Origin: Hortaea werneckii
Taxonomy: Eukaryota > Ascomycota > Dothideomycetes > Mycosphaerellales > Teratosphaeriaceae
DNA length: 64,000 nucleotides
Assembly: GCA_037044905.1 (NCBI GenBank)
Contig: JBAOKB010000144.1
Location: forward strand, 496,001-560,000
Direction: 5' to 3'
This document shows, in pieces, positions 56,904 through 64,000 of the stretch. A program made the translations under genes and the position numbers. The notes under the pieces were generated by a model that saw only the letters and a program-made list of their open reading frames with translations, did not search any database and was not told the origin of the DNA. Numbering within the stretch: the stretch's first letter is position 1; each line of letters begins with the position of its first letter.

Positions 56904-57855
56904 ATGTCGCAAAACGCGGACCTTATCCACGTCAAAGACCTCCAGCTCCCGCACGGCCTCGTGGCGCCTGATGTTTGGGGGAAGCCAAAAGAGCAGCCAG
57001 CCACCATCTCCCTCACCGTCTCGCTCCAAGGCGACGGGTTCTCCACTGCCGCGGACAAGGACCAACTGGATCAGAGCACGATCCACTACGGCGAGCTTTC
57101 CAAACGCCTTCGCGGCTTGAACCATGCTGGACAGGAAGTCGAGAGCTTCGCGGCGGAGGCCCATACGTGCGTCCACGCGATGGCGAGCAAGGGCGACGGG
57201 AAGTTCATCGTAAGACTGGCTGCGCTCCACGTGACGCTGCCGAAGGCCTCGATGTATGGCGATGGGGCCGTGTGGACCCGGGTCGTCGAGTACGATCATG
57301 GGGGGAAAGTCACGCGACGGGTGGGGGAGTATGGGCTGGATGAGGTGAAGATCATGACGTTGGTCGGGGTTAATGCGTATGAGCGACAGGCGGAGCAACC
57401 GTTGCTGATTGGAATCCATGTGACGCGTTGGGTGCAGCAGTCGGAGGGGGAAATGGAGTGGCCGAAGATGGAGGAGATGGCTGGGTTGGAAGGGAAAGTC
57501 GCTGAGGTATGTTTTTGCGCAGTTGCATCCCCGTATGGTGCTTTACGATCGGGGACTATTTGGAGGGTCGCTCACGGCAGATTTACAGATTATCAAGCCT
57601 ACTTCATTTGAGACGCTCGAGACGCTCGCCGATCACACTGCGAGATTGCTACAGGAAGAATTTCTTGCGACGAGGTTTCCCCAAGGCTGTATTCTACGGC
57701 TCACCATCTCGAAGCCGCGAGCCATACCTTTTGCGGACGCGCCCGCTGTGGAAGTGATGCGCAACACTCATGAGAACCTCAGGGGGTGCGTTGACAGGGA
57801 GATCGGTCCTACGATCAGCGTAAGGGACCTCAATGTGGTTAAGCCTTATGCGTGA
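56904..57855 (+). CDS. Protein with two FolB (dihydroneopterin aldolase-like) domains
   Basis: Exons 56904-57506 and 57589-57855 (phase 0), 289 aa. Domain 1 (~5-125) starts DLIHVKDLQLPHGL and contains STIHYGELSKRLRGLN. Domain 2 (~150-289) has the clearer signature: KIMTLVGVNAYERQAEQPLL, then SFETLETLADHTARLLQEEF across and after the splice, and LTISKPRAIPFADAPAVEVM. FolB enzymes convert 7,8-dihydroneopterin in folate synthesis. In yeast two such domains form the N-terminus of trifunctional Fol1; here they stand alone, with no HPPK or DHPS domain before the stop. It may be the separate aldolase of a split pathway or a paralogue. Confidence 0.85.
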
Positions 57856-59556
57856 GAGAGTGCCATCAACTGTGTTGAAAGGGCAATGAGGAAAAACGTC
57901 GTGATCACGAGGCGGATGCCTATGCAAGCGTCGCAGAGGAGGCTTGCATAGGTGCGTTCTCGGTCACTTCTTCCAAGACACCTCCTTCGAGTAGGCAAGT
58001 AGAAACGACTGCGACAGGGGAGCTAGTCTTCGGGCAGCACGGGAAGTCGGCAGACGGGACAGGTACGGGATAGGTGTGGGAGATGTGGCGCATTTGCGTC
58101 TCGCATACGAACTCAGGAGACGTCTCCCTTTAAATTGTATCGGAAAGTGAAAAGGATTAGAGAAAGGGTTGATTGAGGCCCCATATTTTCCTAACTAGAT
58201 GTAGCAGTGACAGAACCGTTGCTTCCTTTTTCGGAAACAAACGGCCTTGGGAACGTGGTCAACGATGTGGCGCGCGGCCGAGATTGACTTCGGAGGTTTC
58301 AGCCTCAATTAGCGATTTTGTTTGGTAGGGACCGATGGGTTAAATTGTGGATTTGCGGTCTTTTCGTCTCCTCTCTTCATGAATCGTGAAGCACATACCG
58401 TCTGTCTTGATACTGGAAACTCAGGGGTGCACGTTTTACGAAGCTCGGAGATCTCGTTCAAACCAGTTCATGCTGGTGGTCCTAGCTCAAGAAGGCGCCG
58501 CCGCACGTGTAGAGAAAGGGTGGGCGCGCAGTGGGCAAGTTCGGGTGGCGCTGTCGGAAGTGTGTACATACGGTTGCCGCCGGGTGAAAGCGTGCTGTAG
58601 ATCCCTACCTAGCAGCCACTGCCGACTCGCGGCTGGAGCTTCCAGAAGAAAGCTTGTCTGCCGACATTGTTGGCAGGAACGGTTTCGCGCCGGGAACGTT
58701 TGCAGAGGAGAAAACTCAGATGGGTTCACAATTTGAAAAAATGGGCTTTGGGACAGTATGTTTCTCCTAGATTGGCAGTGAACAGGCTGCAATCCCGTGT
58801 CGCTGCTGTCGGGGAACACGGCGCCAGCAACGTGTGGTCGATCATGTCGAACCATAGCCCGCTAGTGACGGCGATAGTGGCTTCGACCGTCTCAAACAGC
58901 CCGGCTGTCTGCCCCAATAATTCAAGGAGGCATTGAAGCCCCAAGATGCAGTGGCTCAGTGGGTGTTTGTTCCCAGCCAGTGCAGCCGCATCAATAGTGC
59001 ATGTATCAACGGACGACAAGCGATTCAGTGCGATGATAGGAAGTAGCTAATCAGGTAGCTAGCCACGGCACATGGCCTTGGGAACATCGAGACCGCCTAT
59101 GCCGAACAAGCGTGCCAAAAGCGTGTTCAGTTGAGAGCGCCGGACGGACGTTGAGCTTGGACTCCTTGGAGCAGCAGCGCGCAGGGACCCTTTCGTTGGC
59201 GGGGCTCTGTAAATAAAGTCCCCCAGAGACCGCTCTTCTCGGTCTTGCCAGCGTAGCTATTCTATTCCCTCCATCCTCCCTCCTTCACCCCGTCACCCTC
59301 TCATCACACACCCATCACTCTCACCAAGTGATTATTTCACGTTGGCATCCTCGCCAGCCAGCCAGCCTTTTGACATCACTGGTACGTCGCACCGCACAGC
59401 AGAGCCCCGCATAAGAAGTACCACTGGTACCTTCCAAAACTTTCTGGGGAGAGCTTGCTGTTCTTCTCCAACACGACACGCAAGCTAACCAAACGCCGCT
59501 GCACACAGTAAACACCCATCAGACCCTCTACCGCACCTGAAAAGAACACCGTCAAA
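57856..59556. promoter_or_regulatory. 1.7-kb intergenic region with UGP1 promoter
   Basis: The last 300 nt (about 59260-59330) are a long pyrimidine-rich stretch (TCCATCCTCCCTCCTTCACC) close upstream of UGP1, typical of strongly expressed fungal promoters. Elsewhere nothing is recognised; open frames 58322-58736 (+) and 58487-58855 (-) lack support. Confidence 0.45.
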
Positions 59557-61570
59557 ATGGCCGCGAAGAGCGCTGTCCCATCCCACCTGAAGGGTGACGC
59601 CAATGGCGCCGATGGCTCTGCTGAGAGGCACCACGGCAAGTCGCAGTCGCACATGGTAAGTCCCTTCTCTACTTTGTGAAATGCCAGCAGCAGGCAAGGC
59701 GAAAAAAAGGCAGCAGTAGCGGCGAAATCTGTCCACAGCGAACAGCGGGCGATTGCTCCTCTGTGGGCTGTGATTGCCGCCTGTCCGAGGAAAGCGGTGG
59801 TCGTTACGCCACCCACTCGAGAGTTGGCTCTTCTACAGCTACAGACCATTCTCAGTGCAGGCTGGACGCAGATGTCTATGCCATCATGGCATCTTACACG
59901 GTGGCTGCATTGAATGCGGCTTCGGCTACGCGTGCCCCATCCAACTGCAGTTTCCTTACGGCGACAAGACTTGAACATGAGAGACCGTGTTCAGAGACGA
60001 CTCTCTAGAGCCTTGCATGCTTCTAGGGCAGATTGAAGGCGGCCTCGTGCTCACGATCACGATTATATCCATGTAACTCTCGCTAACCAGGCATTCCTGT
60101 CTTCAGGCCTTTGAGAACACCTCAACCTCAGTCGCTGCATCCCAGATGCGCAATGCCCTCAACAACCTCACAGACACCGTCAAGGACCCGAACGAGAAGC
60201 AGCGTTTCGAGACCGAGATGGACAACTTCTTCGCCCTCTTCCGCCGTTATCTGAACGATAAGGCCAAGGGCAACGAGATCGACTGGTCTCGCATCGCCCC
60301 GCCGAAGCCTGAGCAGGTCGTGGACTACAACAGCCTGGGCAACACTGAGTCGGTTGACTTCCTGAACAAGCTTGCCGTGCTCAAGCTCAACGGTGGTCTC
60401 GGTACTTCCATGGGTTGCGTTGGCCCCAAGTCCGTCATCGAGGTCCGTGAGGGCATGTCCTTCCTCGACCTTTCTGTCCGCCAGATCGAGTACCTGAACC
60501 GCACCTACGATGTCAACGTGCCGTTCCTCCTCATGAACTCCTTTAACACCGACTCCGACACTGCCAACATCATCAAGAAGTACGAGGGCCACAACATCGA
60601 CATCATGACCTTCAACCAGTCCAAGTACCCGCGTGTGCTGAAGGACTCTCTCCTTCCCGCCCCGAAGAACGCCGACTCCAAGATCTCCGACTGGTACCCG
60701 CCAGGTCACGGTGACGTTTTCGAGTCTCTCTACAACTCTGGTGTTCTCGACAAGCTGCTTGAGCGTGGCATTGAGATCATCTTCTTGTCCAACGCCGACA
60801 ACCTGGGCGCTGTCGTCGACCTGAACATCCTGCAGCACATGGTTGAGTCCAAGGCTGAGTACATCATGGAGTTGACGGACAAGACCAAGGCTGATGTCAA
60901 GGGTGGTACCATCATTGACTACGAGGGCCAGGCCCGTCTGCTCGAAATTGCTCAGGTGCCCAAGCAGTACGTTAACGAGTTCAAGTCGATCAAGAAGTTC
61001 AAGTACTTCAACACCAACAACATCTGGATGAACATCCGTGCCGTCAAGCGTGTCGTCGAGAACAATGAGCTTACCATGGAGATCATCCCCAACGGCAAGA
61101 GCATCCCGGCCGACAACAAGGGCGAGGCGGACCTGAGCATCATCCAGCTCGAGACCGCTGTCGGTGCTGCCATCAAGCACTTCAAGAACGCTCACGGTGT
61201 CAACGTCCCGCGTAGGCGCTTCTTGCCTGTCAAGACTTGCTCAGACCTGATGCTCGTCAAGTCTGATCTTTACACTCTCAAGCACGGCCAGCTAGTCATG
61301 GACCCGAACCGTTTCGGCCCAGCTCCTCTCATCAAGCTCGGCAGCGACTTCAAGAAGGTCTCCAGCTTTCAGGCCCGCATTGGATCCATCCCCAAGATCC
61401 TTGAGCTTGACCACCTGACCATCACTGGCCCGGTCAACCTTGGCCGTGGTGTCGTGCTGAAGGGTACCGTCATCATTGTGGCGGACCAGGGCAGCACCAT
61501 CGATATCCCGCCGGGCTCCGTCCTGGAGAACGTCGTTGTGCAGGGTAGCCTGAGACTGCTCGAGCATTAA
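59557..61570 (+). CDS. UGP1: UTP-glucose-1-phosphate uridylyltransferase
   Basis: Exon 1 is 59557-59655 (33 codons) and exon 2 is 60107-61570. The 451-nt intron has a GTAAGT donor, CGCTAACC and a TTCAG acceptor. The product is 520 aa (yeast 499). It makes UDP-glucose from UTP and glucose-1-P for glycogen, glucan and trehalose. The nucleotide-binding signature is LKLNGGLGTSMGCVGPKS. Other blocks are LLMNSFNTDSDTANI, WYPPGHGDVFESL, IIFLSNADNLGAVVDL and FNTNNIWMNIRAVKR. A C-terminal left-handed beta-helix (LTITGPVNLGRGVVLKGTVI) ends VVQGSLRLLEH, as in octameric fungal enzymes. Codon use is strongly biased to C/G third positions, unlike its neighbours, consistent with high expression; the long antisense open frame is a by-product. 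Confidence 0.98.
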
Positions 61571-63038
61571 GATGGTGCACCTCCACAACATCGAAGTCTT
61601 GCCGGACAGCAGGACATCTGCCCACACCCAACTTCGCATGCGCTCCCCGCTAATCCTCTGATCAATCAGAGAGAGATGGACATAGATGTATGAAAGCATT
61701 ACGGAAGATCAGTGGATCTGATCGTGTATTTGAACAGGGGTGCTGTCATCACAGCGACCGAGCTATGGTCACGGGGGGAGGCGCGTACAGAACTGAAATT
61801 TTATTTAATTCCCACTACTGCGAGAGAACAGAACGTGTCGATTGAAGATAGCTATGCTCAACGACTCGTGCCGTATCACTTTGATCTCCATCTGTTTTTC
61901 CACTTTGCCCTCCAAAGCCTCTCCTTTCTTTTCGATTTTTTTTTGTCTGGGCAGGTTGAAATACAGTCCAAGCACATATTTGACAGCACAAACAGTCTGA
62001 GCGTAAGACAATACGTGCCTGATTGATTAGCCTTTCTGACTACAAAGATCCCCAAATACTATGTAGGAACGGGAGCTTCTTGCGTTTACGATCGAATACA
62101 CAGGTCAGTCCTTGATCTGTCTTACATCGAACTTCCAGTTGTCAGTGATAGGCTCTGAGCAAGACGTTTCTGAAAGCCAGTCTTTTCTCTGCCGCTCACT
62201 CGTTCACCGCACATGTTAAGACACAGCTTTGAGTCGGCAGCGTGCGTCGAAGAATATACCGATGAGCTTGATCACCCTACTCCGCCCAAAAGAGTCCACG
62301 CGATGTCAAAAAGAAAAGAAAAAAAGAAAGAGAAAATTCCGAATACACAGAAACAATATAGACACTCTGTATTGGCATACAGAACGACATACAGCACGTT
62401 CCCAGCGCAGGCGATCTCGCAGTACACGTCCGTCTACTACTGCCAACCAAAGTAAGGGCAACTTTCCTTGCTACAAAGCCTTTATTTTCAACGATAGTCG
62501 CAAAGAATGCTGGACGAAGTCCGCTTGCAAGCTGCGTTCACTGGGCCATCACGTGATAAGATCGACCTGAGCGCCTCTGGTCACGGAGCCAGCATCTAGC
62601 GCTGCGGGAATGGAGGCGTTGGATCTGCGACTGGGAAGCGCCCTCGAGATCATCGCTCCCGGAATGGGCTCGTATCCTCAAGCTGCAAGACATCCGGAAA
62701 AGTACGGTACGGCGGGATAGGTTATCACTTTACCTGCAGAGATGGGTGGTGGAGACTGAATAGGACCGTAAGCATCTCAACTCCATAGACTGGCACAGAG
62801 CAGCGCCAGCGAGATTACGATTGGCTTTTGATTTGAACTACGAGTCTCGGGCGGCAGTCGTAGTGCTCGAAGGCTTCTCATGCCTTCACTACTACCAATG
62901 TAGCTAATGGTGAAGAAGAAGACTATGGCTCCAATTGCTATTATGAAAGCTGCTTATCGTAGACATGCCCTCTTCACGAGACATACTCTTTGCTCAGACT
63001 AATCTCTCCCTCCCAACCCTATCGTCGCGAGATTCCAG
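61571..63038. other. 1.5-kb intergenic region
   Basis: UGP1 3' flank followed by sequence that may contain 5' exons of the next gene: ATG at about 62611 opens a short frame (MEALDLRLGSALEIIAPGMG) ending before a GT-rich stretch. I could not connect it by convincing splice sites. Confidence 0.35.
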
Positions 63039-63753
63039 AGGGTCGGCCTTGGAACTCTGCATAGCTCGTGCCTCAACCCAGCACCAGAAGATGAAATCAG
63101 GTCCTCCAGCGACTACTCGACCCCACGAAGGTCCCTCAGCAGGTCCCTCCACGGATCCCGGAGCCCGCGATACCTTACTCATGCCCTCGCCCCCCGAGGC
63201 CAGGCGCGGCCCAGATCCCAGCCGCGGCGGCACCCCAGCTTCCCAGGAGGTCGGGACATCCTGATCGACAGCGCAGCGGGAGCCATGGACGTCGGCCACC
63301 CTTCGACTAACCCGTTCTATCACGACGAATACCTAGGCCAATACCGATCGCCACCCGCCGTGGAGGACTCTCCACGGGACGCCAGACGTCGATTTCCAAC
63401 CCCGTCCGGCTCTGCTCACGGAACCCTTGCCGGGGGGACATATTCCTAATGCGAGGGACGACGCTCCCGCGTCATCGGCGGGAGACGACGTTTCCGGGGT
63501 ATAATCCGACGATGCCGGAAAGGCGCAGTAGGGTATGTAGGCCGGGATGAAGCGGCGCGGTGGGGGCCATCTGGGTGGACCGAGTATGTATCCTGCGGAA
63601 GCGATGGGACCCGAGGAGATGGCGATGCGGGAGGCGGATCCGCGGTATAGTCCGCCAGGGTCGTTTGCGGATATTCGGACGGCGTATAGGGGACTACCGC
63701 CGAGTGAGATTGATAGGAAGGGTAGGGTGTTGGATCTGGAGGATTTGATGTAG
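63039..63753 (+). CDS. Uncharacterised, probably disordered protein; reading frame broken twice
   Basis: An acceptor (GATTCCAG at 63031-63038, with CTAAT upstream) opens a frame that reads HSSCLNPAPEDEIRSSSDYS, STPRRSLSRSLHGSRSPRY, GGRDILIDSAAGAMDVGHPS, TNPFYHDEYLGQYRSPP and AHGTLAGG. It then stops at about 63448 just after a run of six G (63431-63436). One extra G would lead to RHRRETTFPGYNPTMPERRS. One more base near GGG at 63544-63546 would lead to MKRRGGGHLGGPSMYPAEAM, EEMAMREADPRY and the end EIDRKGRVLDLEDLM at 63753. All three pieces have the same Arg/Ser/Pro/Gly-rich style. The protein family is unknown, and the 5' end was not found. Confidence 0.4.
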
Positions 63754-64000
63754 GATTATGGGGGAGGGAGCAAGTTTCGATTGCTGAGTCGTGTTTGGCA
63801 TGGCGTTAGATGGTTTGGTGAAGGCGATGATCGCTAAACTGGGCCAAGAGCAGTGGGTCTATGGCGCAGTTGAGAGGCGGTGAGGAGGATGGAGTGTGGT
63901 GCAGTCCAAAAAGTGTCATGTGGTGGCACCTAATGATGAGTATGTGATGTTTACGTAGCCTACTTAGTCAGCAAACCTATTAACATGGCCTACAAAACGT

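Noticed and set aside
56727..57419. 230-aa open frame antisense to the FolB gene
   Set aside because: Shadow; the plus strand has clear FolB blocks and splice sites.
60128..61195. 355-aa open frame antisense to UGP1
   Set aside because: It is the mirror of strongly biased codons in UGP1; its Val/Leu/Asp-rich composition is typical of such shadows and no splice or start evidence supports it.

Overview
The window is nuclear DNA of a filamentous ascomycete (Pezizomycotina). Genes are split by many short introns (about 48-160 nt) with GTAAGT-type donors and CTAAC/CTGAC branch sites. The content is eukaryotic housekeeping plus fungal families: a Zn2Cys6 regulator, a LaeA-like methyltransferase, an Hmt1-type ABC transporter, and an FCY2-type NCS1 permease. 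Overall style fits Dothideomycetes, but that placement is inference. There is no plasmid, phage, CRISPR or intact transposon.

Layout. 0-9 kb: start of an FCY2-like permease running off the left edge (-), a BED-like zinc-finger/TenA-like protein (+), cytosolic Phe-tRNA synthetase alpha (-), Kap120/importin-11 (-). 9-20 kb: 2EXR/F-box-like protein (+), a glycine-zipper protein (-), LaeA-like methyltransferase (-), Hmt1-type ABC half-transporter (-). 20-33 kb: a gene-poor repeat-rich stretch, a decayed secreted-protein gene (-), two unrecognised proteins (-), COX4 (+), CGI121 of KEOPS (-), a Zn2Cys6 regulator (+). 33-41 kb: a gene-poor region with two small cysteine-rich proteins, nicotinamidase PNC1 (-), and a gene or transcript built from a chain of 14-26 nt microexons (+). 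41-64 kb: ribosomal protein uL14 (-), epsin ENT3 (-), dual-start cyclophilin (+), a 1555-aa unknown protein (+), a cystathionine-synthase/lyase-type PLP enzyme (+), STI1 (+), a double FolB-domain protein (+), UGP1 (+), and a frame-broken disordered protein (+).

The genes do not form one pathway. They are mostly conserved housekeeping genes (translation, nuclear import, respiration, tRNA modification, NAD salvage, folding, UDP-glucose synthesis) separated by lineage-specific material. The most unusual item is the microexon chain at 39.2-40.2 kb. A second theme is single-base frame breaks in otherwise good genes (about 2.0, 4.19, 63.43 and 63.54 kb), each of which one missing base would explain. 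They may be assembly indels or real lesions.

Exon models were built by hand from splice signals, reading-frame arithmetic and remembered family sequence. No alignment or expression data were available.
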